Of a stretch of 64,000 nucleotides of DNA, positions 48,694-62,845 are shown piece by piece. The position numbers were made by a program, and so were the translations under genes. Source of the DNA: Monoplex corrugatus (lineage: Eukaryota > Mollusca > Gastropoda > Littorinimorpha > Ranellidae); the NCBI GenBank assembly GCA_030674185.1, contig JAPXFY010000026.1, forward strand, positions 32,967,167 through 33,031,166, read 5' to 3'. Under the pieces are notes generated by a model, which saw nothing but the letters and a program-made list of their open reading frames with translations, made no database searches and had not been told where the DNA came from. How positions within the stretch are numbered: the first letter of the stretch is position 1; each line of letters begins with the position of its first letter.

Positions 48694-49822
48694 ACACACA
48701 CACACACACACACCCACACACACACACACACACACACCACACACACACACACACACATATATATATAATTAATTCCATATATCAACGTCAGTACTTATCA
48801 CCTTGCACATATACACACACCGCCCTCACACGTGTGTACATATTACACGCACTCGTACACGCTCATGTATTCATGTCTATACACGCACACACACACGTAC
48901 ACGCACGCACGTACACACACATGCACGCATATTTCGCACACCACACACAATCACACACACAATCACAAAGACATACACTCAAGCACGCAGACATGAACAC
49001 ACAAGCACGAACATACACACCACAAGCATGCACACACACCACAAGCACGCATAAACATGCACACACACACACACACACGCGTGCGCGCACACACATACAC
49101 ACGCAAGCACACACACCACAAGCACGCACGCACACACACACACACATACACACACACACAAGCACGCACATACAGACACACACACACCACTTCAATCTTA
49201 TGTCTGTCTTTTTCCAGTTACCTAAACAGCAATACCTCATCAGCAACAATATTTCATGGGGACGTTTTACAGAAAAATTGAAAGGAATTCTATGGGCGCG
49301 ACAATATTACTCTCCCATGGAATTCAACAACAACAACCAACAACAAAACAACAACAACAACAACAACAAAAAAGGGAAAACCGTTGTTAAGTGTTATTTT
49401 TGTTTAAAGCCCAATCAACTGTGTAGAGCCATATCAGGGCTTAACTGTTTCAAAACAATACTTCACCACAAACAAAAAACAACAAACCCCCCCCCCCAAC
49501 CCAAAAAAAAAAACAAAGCTAAGTATATCTACGCACACATTTGCTTGTAATATTGATTTTAATGTATACATGTTTATATACATATATGCAGGAAGCTGGT
49601 GGATAGGGTGAGGGAGTCAATGGGTTGTTTTTTCTTTTAGGTCATGGCTGACAATGCAGGGTGCTAATGGAGAGGGTGCAGGATTGAAAGGGTTAAAATT
49701 GTCAATAAGGACGTGGGATATTATTGCCATGTCAATTCACCGATTACTCAATGCCATTTAGAAGCAATATCACAAGCAATGTTTACTTACATACATATGT
49801 ACATACCTACCTATATATAAAT
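48567..49822. repeat. U6 beta half with spacer S, no LTR
   Basis: Hub at 48640-48770, beta monomer very similar to that of U5 (cgcatatttcgcac, ggggacgttttac), AAC-rich run, C-run near 49488, tail at 49405-49445, spacer S at 49588-49777 with a deletion in the first half (tgggttgttttttc). Confidence 0.85.
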
Positions 49823-49927
49823 AAGGCTTTAATTCCATATATCAACGTCAATATTTTTGACCTTGCACATATACATCCACACATGTATGCACATACACAC
49901 GCACGCGTACACGTTCATTTATTGATG

Positions 49928-49979
<52 letters not shown>

Positions 49980-51134
49980 TGCACGATTGCACAGTTCGCA
50001 CGCATACGCGCACACACCCACACACACACACACACACCCACACACACACACAAAGCACAACACAACCACGCACACGAGAACACACAACACGCACAAGCAC
50101 ACACACACAAGCACTAACACATACACAAACACGCACACCACAAGCACGCACACACGCAAGCACGCACACATACACACACAAGCACGTACACACACACAAG
50201 CACGCACACATACATAGAAGCACGCCCAGACACACACACTACAATGTTATGTCTAAGGTCTTTTTTTCCAGTTACCTAACAATACCACATCAGCAACAAT
50301 ATTTCATGGGGACTTTTGACAGAAAAATGGACATGAATCCTATGTGCACGACAATATATCATCTCACAGCATTCATAAAAATGAAGACGGAAAAACCCAT
50401 GTTATTTGTTATTTTTGTTTAAAGCCCAACCGACTGCGTAGAGCCATATCAGGGCTATAACCGTTTCAAAAGAAAACTTAACCACGGGGGATAGAGGGGG
50501 GGGGGGGGGAGAAACAGAAAAAGAAAGCTAAGTACACATATCAGTTCATTCGCGCACATACTCTAAGGAGATGCCCCTAGCGTTGACCACTCCGTCCAAT
50601 TTATCACACTGCGGATTTAAAAAACATACTTGAATATAAGTTTAAGCATCAGGACACTAAAACATAAAAACAGGCCTAAATCACCTAAAATTGTTTCCGC
50701 ATATTTATATTTCCCTAGAGTCAAAAATGCACCGAATACATGTATCCAATTATCAATCCCAAAACAAAGTGCGTAAGACAATCGAACACATACAGGTGAA
50801 CGGACCAGCAAGACAACCGATAGGGACAAATGACAAAAAACAAAGGAACAAGGCAGAAACCAGAGTGACAGGAAAGGGAACTCTCTAGCACAGAATTTCC
50901 AGAAGGCAGAGATACCATTTATACTGAAAGAGCCCTCGGCATCCCACGGGAGACTGTGGTATAGCAACAGCAATGGTTATAACGTGGTATGTCCACAGCA
51001 ATGTTTGTTTTATGGAATGTGAACACAGATGGTTCAGTTCATTTAGTTCAGTTCATATTGCTCATAGCCCAGCCGACTACTAAGCCATATCAGGGCTAAC
51101 ACCACGTTGAAAAAAAAAAAAAAGTTCAACTCGT
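49823..51134. repeat. Unit U7, alpha half
   Basis: Near-copy of U6 alpha. CA block with a missing sub-repeat, tail at 50425-50465, G tract at 50486-50509, segment G at 50530-51030 and family I tail with small deletions (gccgactactaagcc). Confidence 0.85.
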
Positions 51135-51488
51135 TAACAGTGATGGTTACATCGTGGCATGTCAACAGCAATGGTTATATTGTGGCATGTCAACAGCAAT
51201 GGTTATATTGTGGCATATCAACAGCAATGGTTATATTGTATATCAACAGCAATGGTTATATTGTGGCATTGTCAACAGCAATGGTTATATTGTGGCATAT
51301 AACAGCAATGGTTATATTGTGGCATATCAACAGCAAGGGGTTATATTGGGGATATCAACACAATGGTTATATTGTGGCATGTCAACAGCAATGGTTATAT
51401 TGGGGATAACAGCAATGGTTTATTGTGGCATATCAACAGCAATGGTTATATTGTGGCATATCAACACAATGGTTATATTGTGGTATAT
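51135..51488. repeat. 28-bp minisatellite array 9, about 13 irregular units
   Basis: About 13 units with frequent 1-4 bp losses or gains (gggg, cacaatgg, ttgggga). It is far less regular than any other array in the window. Confidence 0.85.
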
Positions 51489-51588
51489 CATTATTATTTT
51501 TGTTTAAAGCCCAGCCGACTGCGTAGTCATATCATGCCATTCAGAAGCAATAATACAATATATACATATGTGTATATTTATATATTAC

Positions 51589-51620
<32 letters not shown>

Positions 51621-53270
51621 TGTTGTGTGTGTGTGTGTGTGTGTGTGTGTGGTGCATACACACATACACACACACATATATATATATATTACATATTTAT
51701 ATATATATTATGTTAATTGAATTCCATATATCAACCTCAGTACTTATCAACTTGCACATATATACACACCCTCCACACGTGTGTACTTATTACACGCACT
51801 CGCACACGCTCGTGTATTCATGTCTACACACACACACACACACCGATCACGCACGCACGCACGCACAGTTCGCACACCCACACACACACAATCAGGCAAA
51901 ACATACACTCAAGCACGTAGACTTGAACGCACACACAAAAGCACGCACATACCACAAGCACTACACACACAACACACAAACAACAAAACCGTGCGCGCAC
52001 ACACACATACACACGCAAGCACGCACACACAAAGCATGCACACACAAACACACACACATCCAGCATAAGCACGCACACACAAGCACGCACACACACAAGC
52101 ACGCACATACACACACCACTTGAATCTTAAGTCTAAGGTCTTTTTTCCAGTTACCTAAACACAATACCACGTCAGCAACAATATTTCATGGGACGTTTTA
52201 TACAGAAAAATTCACATGAATCTATGGGCAGCGACAATATACTACCCCCATGGCATAAAAAAAAAAAAAAAAAAAAAGGAAAACCTGTGTTAGTTATTTT
52301 TGTTTAAAGCCCAAACGACTGCGCAGCCATATCAGGGCTATAACTGTTTCAAAAGATTACTTCACCACAAACAAAAAGCAAAAAAAAAAAAAAACAAAGC
52401 TAAGTATACCTATACAAACACACACATTTGCTTGTAGTATTGATTCTAATGTATAAATGTTTAAATACTATATATGCAGGAAGCTGGTGGATAGGGTGAC
52501 GGCGTCAAAGGGTTAAAGTTTTTTCCTTTAAGGGGCATGGCTGATAATGCAGGGTGCTAATGGAGAGGGTGCGGGTTTCAAAGGGTTAAGACAATTGTCA
52601 ATAAGGACGTGGGATATTATTGCCATGTCAATTCATTGATTACTCCATGCCATTTAGAAGCAAAAATCACAAGCAAGTGTTTATATACATAATATGTATA
52701 TACCTACAAATATACATTATATATATATATATCTGTATACATACATTTATATATAGATATAGACATTACATATAGATATAGATATGATATAGATTAGACA
52801 TATACAAATAGATATATAGATATAGATATATTTCATATACATATAGAATATTATAGATAATATACATATTCATATAGATATAGACATATACATATACATA
52901 TAGATATATAAAATTTACATATACATATAGAATAGATATATACATATACATATAGATATATTTCATTTACATATAATATGATATATACATATACATATAG
53001 AATATACATATACATATACATATAGATATATACTATACATATACATATAGATATATACAATTATACATTTTACATATAGATATATACATTCATTACATAT
53101 AGTTATATACAGATCAAAGTTACATATAGATGATATATATATTACATTATTTATAGATATATAGCATTAAGATATAATAGCAATTATATATACATATATA
53201 TAGATATATAAATATAATATATAGATTATATAGATATATAGATATATATTTATATAATTTATATATATGG
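51489..53270. repeat. U7 beta half with spacer S and expanded ATATAG tract
   Basis: Hub at 51560-51720, beta monomer from about 51720 with many short deletions, tail at 52300-52345 (gactgcgcagccat, shortened), spacer S at 52476-52675, then about 590 bp of ATATAG/ATATAC-type repeats (52680-53268), where the other units have 50-120 bp. Confidence 0.8.
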
Positions 53271-55837
53271 TGTAACAGAGTGCCTTGCTCTGTTACGATC
53301 TTTCCCCATTTACCTACAACGCTCAAAGGCAACACCATGTAGCGTGCTTGTCTAGATCAAAAACGCCTTGCATTCTCTTGGCCTAATTATACTGGTATTT
53401 CACAGCCTCTGCCTATCCATAGCTATGCATTAATCATTCCAAAATTAACCAGTACATGAAGCATATACATTGTAGATAACACACTGCTAAACAATTAGCA
53501 GATCTACAATGTGTACATGTACTCTAAAGCAGCCTACGACAAGATTTTGTCGTCATCTCCCAGTCAGTATTTACGTTGGTAGTTTTATCGAAAGAAACCC
53601 GTAGAGTGGGGCTTTCACATTTAAAGAGGTGGGTCCGTTCATGCTGCCTTAGACGTGAATTAGCATTATAGGAACAATTTTTCGCCGTGTTTACATGTGG
53701 GGCACTAGCGGGATTACACTAAAGGTAGCAATGACCGCAGGGCGCGTCTGTCTCAACGCCTTAGGTATTTGTGGCTCGATAGCGACACATACCCACTCGC
53801 GAAACTCCCGGGACAATGATCAGCGTTTCACTTGTGTGTACTGACGCGCTGCGTTAAAACTACACACTAAGTGTTGATTTATTAATTAGGTGAGAACAAC
53901 CAATCAGACCTTGCCATCTGAAAGGTTTGAGATTTGAAAATATACCATCATGCTCTGTTCCCAGAGTACAAATTAACAAGGCGCATCATAGCGTGTGCTT
54001 TTCCACCGCCACTCTCAGTCTCACCAGAGGTGCCCTTTCCTGCCACCACTCTTGGTTTCACAGCAGGTGATCAACTTCATGGCGTTACTGTAGTAAGTTT
54101 TGGATTTTTATCACTTTATTATTCATTGTCATTTGCAGTAAGCTTAGGGACTTTAAGGTCTCTTATTTCTTTAGATTCTAGCTCAAGTCTATTGAGTACC
54201 GCGCTAGATTTGCAGAATTCACACAGCGAGAAAATATGTTTTGATCTAAACAATGTGCTATCTCACAAGATCTGTAGCACTTAGCGTGGCGGCCACCATT
54301 GTAAAGATGGGACTGAGGTTTAAATGTAATAACCACTATAGATTTAGCCCCTATTTTCATGTGGCTATTGTAGGACTATTGACAACCATATTCTGCCAAA
54401 AGCAAAGATGTGATGAAATGTTGTGCAGAGCAAGAGTATTTTATACTTGACAAGGTTGTATTCACATACTGACATGATGACTGATGAAACACGTGCTCAG
54501 CTAATTGATCTTTTGATGTATCCCTTATCTGATCAGCACCACTGATAATCATGTAGGCCTATAGAGTGTTGTTTTGGTGATATGGTCTAATAGTAATATG
54601 CTATACTATTTTGTTATCATTGCCTCTAGCACTTGATCTAGAATTATACTTAATCACATAGAGAATGGGTAAAGATTACTCAAGTGTGTTGTTCTCTCAA
54701 CACTGCTGACTGCCATTTGATTAGGTGCTGTTTGTGATGACATAGTTCTCATTGTCAAATAGGCCTACTATGTCATCCCCACTGAATATTAACTGTCTGA
54801 AAGCTACCAGGATGCAATGCATTATTGTGCACTATTTTATACTTGATAATGTTGTATGTGTGTACATAATGGTAGTTGATGAAACATGTGCTCGGCGAAT
54901 TGATCCAATTGTTGTATCCCTTGTCTGCTCAGCACCACCACTAATCATTATTGAATGTTGCTTGATGACATAGCTTAATTAGTAATATGCTATGCTATTT
55001 TGTCATCACTATCTCTAGCACTAGACATAGAATTACACATAACTACATGGAGCAAATATTTAATGGATGACTCAAGTGTGTTGACTGCTATTCAATAAGG
55101 TAGACCTACTGTTTGTGACGACAGCTCCCATAGTCAAATACTATGTTTGTCGTCACCACTGAATATTAAACTGTCCAATAGCTGCCCACTCAGATGTTAT
55201 GTTACAACTTACTCTGCCCATGGCAGCCAAACAGCTTAATATGACTGTGCATTATTTTGCCAGTACATTATTGAAAGTCTACTCTGTGCTAATGCTATTG
55301 AACAAGCACTATGGTAGTTACCCTCAACTTATCAAAGGGTTACTCAAAGTTTTGTTATCAATTATTTGTTCCGTGATTACAAGTGCTAGCGCTTTTGAGT
55401 GTTAATATCGACAACACTATTTTGGTATAATGTAGTAGTTCTTTACACAACATTTTGTTATCAATTATTTGTTGCATGTTTACAAATGCAAGTGCTTTTG
55501 TTTGTAAATGTAGACATCTTCTGTTAGAATGTAGTAGTTCACTCTTGTACATTGACATTGTTATTTCACAAAATGTGTACTTTGTCATTGTATTTATGAA
55601 ACCTATTTTGTGTCTTACAGGCACTGTCTTCTTTGGTGTCTTCTTTGATGTCTTTTTCTTACACGTCTTCCTTCTTCCTTCTTACCTATCTCCTTCTCGT
55701 CTTCTTTTCTCAATAATAAAGAGTCAAGTAGCAAAACGAGGACTTGTCTTTGATTGAGAGACTTCCCTTTCTGCTCTGGATTCAAACGACTACCACAGCA
55801 ACCATCACCAAACCCCTTAATCCACTCATCCATCACA
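53271..55837 (+). mobile_element. LTR, copy 4
   Basis: Full TGTAACAGAG start with hairpin. Between about 53565 and 53740 the sequence carries many small insertions relative to all other copies. The rest follows copy 2 closely (shared substitutions) but with many single-base losses. Confidence 0.7.
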
Positions 55838-55839
55838 CC

Positions 55840-55857
55840 TGGCGCTGCGAGCAGGAT
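55840..55857 (+). other. Primer-binding site candidate, copy 4
   Basis: TGGCGCTGCGAGCAGGAT, as in copy 2. Confidence 0.5.
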
Positions 55858-55921
55858 CCAGATTCGGAAAGGGAACAAAAAAACAAGAGACAGTGCTGCA
55901 GATTTATCAAGTTGCCAAACC

Positions 55922-56572
55922 ATGTCAACAACACGGCTCTACAAGCTACCAAAGCTGTCAGGCGACGAAGGCACCTCGGTAACCGACGACTTTATCCAGG
56001 AGGCCAAGCTTATTCTTCAGCTCCAGCCCCTGGATGACAAAGCAGCTGCCCTCTGGCTCATATCATCGTTAGAGGGCCCAGCTCGTCGGGAGGTGCTATG
56101 GCAACCAACGGCAAGAGTGGACACTCCAGACAAGATCCTGAAGATCATCCAGGACAACTGGGGTGACAGAGGGACTCCACAGGGTTTTGGTGAATCTGTC
56201 ACAGAGTATGCCACTAGACTTTGGACTCAGTGGAACAAGGTGAACCAAGTACAGATTGACAGCCCTCTCTCAGAGAATGTCTTGAGGGACCCTTCGCCAA
56301 TGGCCTACAGCCAACAGCCCTCACGAGGGACATCAAGCGGTATATTCGGGACCGCTGTGATGTGTCCTTCGAAGGAGCCCAGAGAGAAGCCCAGCGCTGG
56401 GTACGGGAAGATGGCACCCAGGAGTCCTCAGCCCAACTAGCAGTAACATTGGAATACAATGCCACACTGGCACGGCTGGAAGCACAGATAGCAGATCTCA
56501 CCACCAAATTCGAAAGACGGCAGGACACGACCACACTAAACCACCTACTTCTAGTAGACCCATCACAATATA
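55922..56572 (+). pseudogene. Truncated gag, copy 4
   Basis: The mid-gag frame change of the other copies is absent here: the frame reads through (NWGDRGTPQGFGESV) to a stop at 56440. The later frameshift shared with copy 2 is still present. The continuity comes from one base fewer at 'gggtgacagaggg', in a stretch rich in single-base losses, so it should not be taken as an intact gag. Confidence 0.7.
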
Positions 56573-56689
56573 AAGGGCTTAATTCCATATATCAACGTCA
56601 CTACTTTTGACCTTGCACATGTACATACATCCACAGATGTAGACATATACACGCACGCGTACACGTTCATTTATTCATGTCTACACACA

Positions 56690-56720
<31 letters not shown>

Positions 56721-57941
56721 CACAACACGAACGAACAGTCGCACGCATCACGCGCACACACCCACATACATAAACACACACACAACAACACAAAGCACAA
56801 CAAAAGCACGCACACGAGAACACACAAGCACGTACACACGCAAGCGCGCACACACACAAGCACGCACACATACACAAGCACGCACATCACAAGCACGCAC
56901 GCAAACCACAAGCACGCACACATACAACACAGCACGCACCCCAAGCACGCACACCACAAGCACGCACACACAAGCACGCACACATACACACAAAGCACGT
57001 ACACACAAGCGGCACACACCAAGCGCACACAACGCACGTACACACACAACACTACAATGTTATGTCTAAGGTCTTTTTTCCAGTTACCTAACAATACCAC
57101 ATCAGCAACAATATTTCATGGGGACTTTTGACAGAAAAATGGACATGAATCCTATGTGCACGACAATATATCATCTCACAGCATTCATAAAAATGAAGAC
57201 GAAAAACCCATGTTATTTGTTTTGTTTAAAGCCCAACCGACTGCGTAGAGCCATATCAGGGCTATAACCGTTTCAAAAGAAAACAACCAGGGGGGGGGGG
57301 GGGGGGGGGAGGCGAGAGGGGAGAAACAAAAAAAGCTAAATACACATATCAGTTCATTCGTGCACATACTCTAAGGAGGTACCCCTAGCGTTGACCACTC
57401 CGTCCAATTTATCACACTGCGGATTTAAAAAACATACTTGAATGTAAGTTTAAGCATCAGGACACTAAAACATAACAGGCCTAAATCACCTAAAATTGTT
57501 TCCGCATATTTCTATTTCCCTAGAGCCAAAAATGCACCGAATACATGTATCCAATTATCAATCCCAAAACAAAGTGCGTAAGACAATCGAACACATACAG
57601 GTGAACGGACTAGCAAGACAAACCGATAGGGACAAATGACAAAAAACAAAGGAACAAGGAAGAAACAGAGTGACAGGAAAGAGGAACTTTCTAGCACACA
57701 ATTTCCAGAAGGCAGAGATACCATTTATACTGAAAGAGCCCACGGCATCCCCACGGGAGACTGTGGTATAGCAACAGCAATGGTTATAACGTGGTATGGT
57801 CCACAGCAATGTTTGTTTTATGGAATGTGAACACAGGTGTTTCAGTTCAGTTCAGTTCATATTGCTCATAGCCCAGCCGACTACTAGAGCCATATCAGGG
57901 CTAACACCACGTTAAAAATAATATAAAAAAGGACAACTCGT
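56573..57941. repeat. Unit U8, alpha half
   Basis: Same layout and variants as U4. The CA block (56680-57055) has many small deletions. Tail at 57225-57268, G-rich tract at 57290-57322, segment G at 57335-57838, family I tail. From about 57100 on it is essentially identical to U4. Confidence 0.85.
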
Positions 57942-57997
57942 TAACAGTGATGGTTATATTGTGGCATGTCAACAGCAATGGTTATATTGTGGCATAT
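57942..57997. repeat. 28-bp minisatellite array 10, 2 units
   Basis: Two units, identical to array 6. Confidence 0.95.
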
Positions 57998-58324
57998 CAT
58001 TGTTATTGTTATTTTTGTTTAAAGCCCAGCCGACTGCGTAGTCATATGCCATTCAGAAGCAATAATACAATATATACATATTATATACAATATATATATA
58101 TATATATATATATAATGTATGTGTGTGTAGGTGTGTATACATACACACATATATATATCTATATATATATATATATACACACACATAATATGTGTGTATA
58201 TATATACATATATACATATAATGAATTCTATATATCAACGTCAGTACTTACCTTGCACATATACACACACGCCCTCACACGTGTGTACATATTACAATGA
58301 CTCGTACACGCTCATGTATTCATG

Positions 58325-58359
<35 letters not shown>

Positions 58360-59317
58360 GCACACACACGCACACACACACACACACACGCACACACACG
58401 CACGCACAGTTCGCACACCACACACACACACACACACAATCACACACACAATCACAGACACACACATACTCGCAAGCACGCAGACTTGAACGCACACACA
58501 CACAAGCATGCACACACCACAAGCACGCATACCACACACAGACACACACACAAACACAAACACACGTGCGCGCACACACACACGCAAGCACGCACACACA
58601 CAAGCACGCAAACACAAACACATCCACGCACAAGCACGCACACACACAAGCACGCACATATACAAGCACGCACACACACACACACACCATTTCAGTCTTA
58701 TGTCTAAGGTCTTTTTTTCCAGTTACCTAAACACAATACCACATCAGCAACAATATTTCATGGGGACTTTTTACAGAAAAATTGACATGAATCATATCGG
58801 CACGACAATATACTACCCCATGGTATTTAAAAAAAATTTAAAAAAAGGAAAACCTGTGTTGTGTCATTTTTGTTTAAAGCCCAAACGACTGTGCAGAGCC
58901 ATATCAGGGCTATAACCGTTTCAAAAGATTACTTCACCACAAACAAAAAGCAAAAAAGAAAAAAAAACAAAGCTAAGTATACCTATACAAACACACACAT
59001 TTGCTTGTAATATTGATTCTAATGTATAAATGTTTAAATATATATATGCAGGAAGCTGGTGGATAGGGTGACGGCGTCAAAGGGTTAAAGTTTTTCCTTT
59101 AAGGTCATGGCTGACAATGCAGGGTGCTAATGAAGAGGGTGCAGGATTCAAAGGGTTAAGACAATTGTCAATAAGGACGTGGGATATTATTGCCATGTCA
59201 ATTCATTGATTACTCCATGCCATTTAGAAGCAATATCACAAGCAAGTGTTTATATACATACATATGTATATACCTACAAATATACATTATATATATATAT
59301 ATCTGTATACATACATT

Positions 59318-59362
<45 letters not shown>

Positions 59363-59364
59363 GG
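57998..59364. repeat. U8 beta half with spacer S
   Basis: Same as U4 beta except for a few dinucleotide-length changes in the hub and CA block and a GTGT length change before the tail. Spacer S at 59048-59243. Confidence 0.85.
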
Positions 59365-61936
59365 TGTAACAGAGTGCCTTGCTCTGTTACGATCTTTCCC
59401 CATTTACCTACAACGCTCAAAGGCAACACCGTGTAGCGTGCTTGTCTAGATCAAAAACGCCTTGCATTCTCTTGGCCTAATTATACTGGTATTTCACAGC
59501 CTCTGCCTATCCATAGCTATGCATTAATCATTCCAAATATCTAACCAGTACATGACGCATATACATTGTAGATAACACACTGCTAAACAATTAGCAGATC
59601 TACAATGTGTACATGTACTCTAAAGCAGGCCTACGACAAGATTTTGTTGTCATCTCCAGTCAGTATTATGTTGTAGTTTTACAAAACGTAGAGGGGGCCT
59701 TCACTAATTTATGCTGCCTTTACTGTAGCATTATAGAACAATCGCCGTGTAATTGCCAGCGGGAACACTCAGACAATGACCGCAGGGCGCGTCTGTCTCA
59801 ACCGCCCTAGGTATTTGTGGCTCGATAGCGAGCACATACCCACTCGCGAAACTGCCGGACAATGACCAGCGTTTCACTTGTGTATACTGACGCGCTGCGT
59901 TAAAACTACACACAAAGTGTTGATTTATTAATTAGGTGAGAACAACCAATCAGACCTTGCCATCTGAAAGGTTTGAGATTTGAAAATATGACCATCATGC
60001 TCTGTTCCCAGAGTACAAATTAACAAGGCGCATCATAGCGTGTGCTTTTCCACCGCCACTCTCAGTCTCACCAGAGGTGCCCTTTCCTGCCACCACTCTT
60101 GGTTTCACAGCAGGTGATCAACTTCATGGCGTTACTGTAGTAAGTTCTGGATTTTTATCACTTTATTATTCATTGTCATTTGCAGTAAGCTTAGGGACTT
60201 TAAGGTCTCTTATTTCTTTAGATTCTAGCTCAAGTCTATTGAGTACCGCGCTAGATTTGCAGAATTCGCACAGCGAGAAAATATGTTTTGATCTAAACAA
60301 TGTGCTATCTCACAAGATCTGTACCACTTAGCGTGGCGGCCACCATTGTAAAGATGGGACTGAGGTTTAAATGTAATAACCACTATAGATTTAGCCCCTA
60401 TTTTCATGTGGCTATTGTAGGACTATTGACAACCATATTCTGCCCAAAGCAAAGATGTGATGCACTGTTATGCAGAGGAAGAGTATTTTATACTTGACAA
60501 GGTTGTATTCACATACTGACATGATGAAACACGTGCTCAGCTAATTGATCTGTTTGATGTATCCCTTATCTGATCAGCACCACTGATAATCATGTAGGCC
60601 TATAGAGTGTTGTTTTGGTGACATGGTCTAATAGTAATATGCTAAACTATTTTGTTATTGCCTCTAGCACTTGATCTAGAATTATACTTAATCACATAGA
60701 GATAATGGGTAATAGATTACTCAAGTGTGTTGTTCTCTCAACACTGCTGACTGCCATTTGATTAGGTGCTGTTTGTGATGACATAGTTCTCATTGTCAAA
60801 TAGGCCTACTATGTCATCACCACTGAATATTAACTGTCTGAAAGCTACCAGGATGCAATGCATTATTGTGCAATATTTTATACTTGATAATGTTGTATGT
60901 GTGTACATAATGGTAGTTGATGAAACATGTGCTCGGCGAATTGATCCAATTGTTGTATCCCTTGTCTGCTCAGCACCACCACTAATCATTACTGAATGTT
61001 GCTTTGATGACATAGCTTAATTAGTAATATGCTATGCTATTTTGTCATCACTATCTCTAGCACTAGACATAGAATTACACATAACTACATGGAGCAAATA
61101 TTTAATGGATGACTCAAGTGTGTTGACTGCTATTCAATAAGGTAGACCAACTGTTTGTGACGACAGCTCCCATAGTCAAATACTATGTTTGTCGTCACCA
61201 CTGAATATTAACTGTCCAATAGCTGCCCACTCAGATGTTATGTTACAACTTACTCTGCCCATGGCAGCCAAACAGCTATATGACTGTGCATTATTTTGCC
61301 AGTACATTATTGAAAGTCTACTCTGTGCTAATGCTATTGAACAAGCAGTATGGTAGTTACCCTCAACTTATCAAAGGGTTACTCAAGTTTTGTTATCAAT
61401 TATTTGTTCCGTGATTACAAGTGCTAGTGCTTTTGAGTGCTAATATCGACAACACATATTTTGGTATAATGTAGTAGTTCTTTACACAACATTTTGTTAT
61501 CAATTATTTGTTGCATGTTTACAAATGCTAGTGCTTTTGTTTGTAAATGTAGACATCTTCTGTTAGAATGTAGTAGTTCACTCTTGTACATTGACATTGT
61601 TATTTCACAAAATGTGTACTTTGTCATTGTATTTATGAAACCTATTTTGTGTCTTACAGGCACTGTCTTCTTTGGTGTCTTCTTTGATGTTTTCTTTTTA
61701 CACGTCTTCCTTCTTCCTTCTTACCTGTCTCCTTCCTCGTCTTCTTTTCTCAATAATAAAGAGTCAAGTAGCAAAACGAGGACTTGTCTTTTGATTGAGA
61801 GACTTCCCTTTCTGCTCTGGATTCAAAGGACCATCACAGCAACCATCACCAAACACCTTAACCCACTCATCCATCTCACCTGGCGCTGCGATTCATCACC
61901 CTCACTTACCCCCCCTTAACCACTGAGTCCATCACA
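59365..61936 (+). mobile_element. LTR, copy 5
   Basis: Matches copy 3 at an offset of 18,430 bp, including the duplicated right end/PBS (TGGCGCTGCG at 61881 and 61939). Confidence 0.7.
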
Positions 61937-62021
61937 CCTGGCGCTGCGAGCAAGATCCAGATTCGGAAAGGGAACAAGAAAACAAGAAGACAGTGCTGCA
62001 GATTCATCAAGTTGCCAAACC

Positions 62022-62679
62022 ATGTCAACACCACGGCTCTACAAGCTACCAAAGCTGTCAGGCGACGAAGGCACCTCGGTAACCGACGACTTTATCCAGG
62101 AGGCCAAGCTTATTCTTCAGCTCCAGCCCCTGGATGACAAAGCAGCTGCCCTCTGGCTCATATCATCGTTAGAGGGCCCAGCTCGTCGGGAGGTGCTATG
62201 GCAACCAACGGCAAGAGTGGACACTCCAGACAAGATCCTGAAGATCATCCAGAACAACTGGGGTGACCGGAGGGACTCCACAGGGTTTTGGTGAATCTGT
62301 CACAGAGTATGCCACTAGACTTTGGACTCAGTGGAACAAGGTGAACCAAGTACAGATTGACAGCCCTCTCTCAGAGAATGTCTTGAGGGACACCTTCGCC
62401 AATGGCCTACAGCCAACAGCCCTCAAGAGGGACATCAAGCGGTATATTCGGGACCACTGTGATGTGTCCTTCGAAGGAGCCCAGAGAGAAGCCCAGCGCT
62501 GGGTACGGGAAGATGGCACCCAGGAGTCCCCAGCCCAACAAGCGGTAACATTGGAATACAATGCCACACTGGCACGGCTGGAAGCACAGATAGCAGACCT
62601 CATCACCAAATTAGAAAGACGGCAGGACACGACCACACCTAAACCATCTCCTACTTCTAGTAGACCCATCACAATATAA
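62022..62679 (+). pseudogene. Truncated gag, copy 5
   Basis: Same as copy 3, but with the longer C-run (ctccagcccctgg), so the first frame is open to GFW-stop at 62294. The second frame runs to 62679. Confidence 0.75.
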
Positions 62680-62788
62680 AGGGCTTGAATTCCATATATC
62701 AACGTCAGTACTTTTGACCTTGCACATGTACATACATCCACAGATGTGGACACATATACACGCACGCGTACACGTTCATTTATTCATG

Positions 62789-62845
<57 letters not shown>

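Noticed and set aside
48435..49550. 371-residue open frame across a minisatellite, hub and beta monomer
   Set aside because: It joins three unrelated repeats and is not preserved in the equivalent parts of other units.
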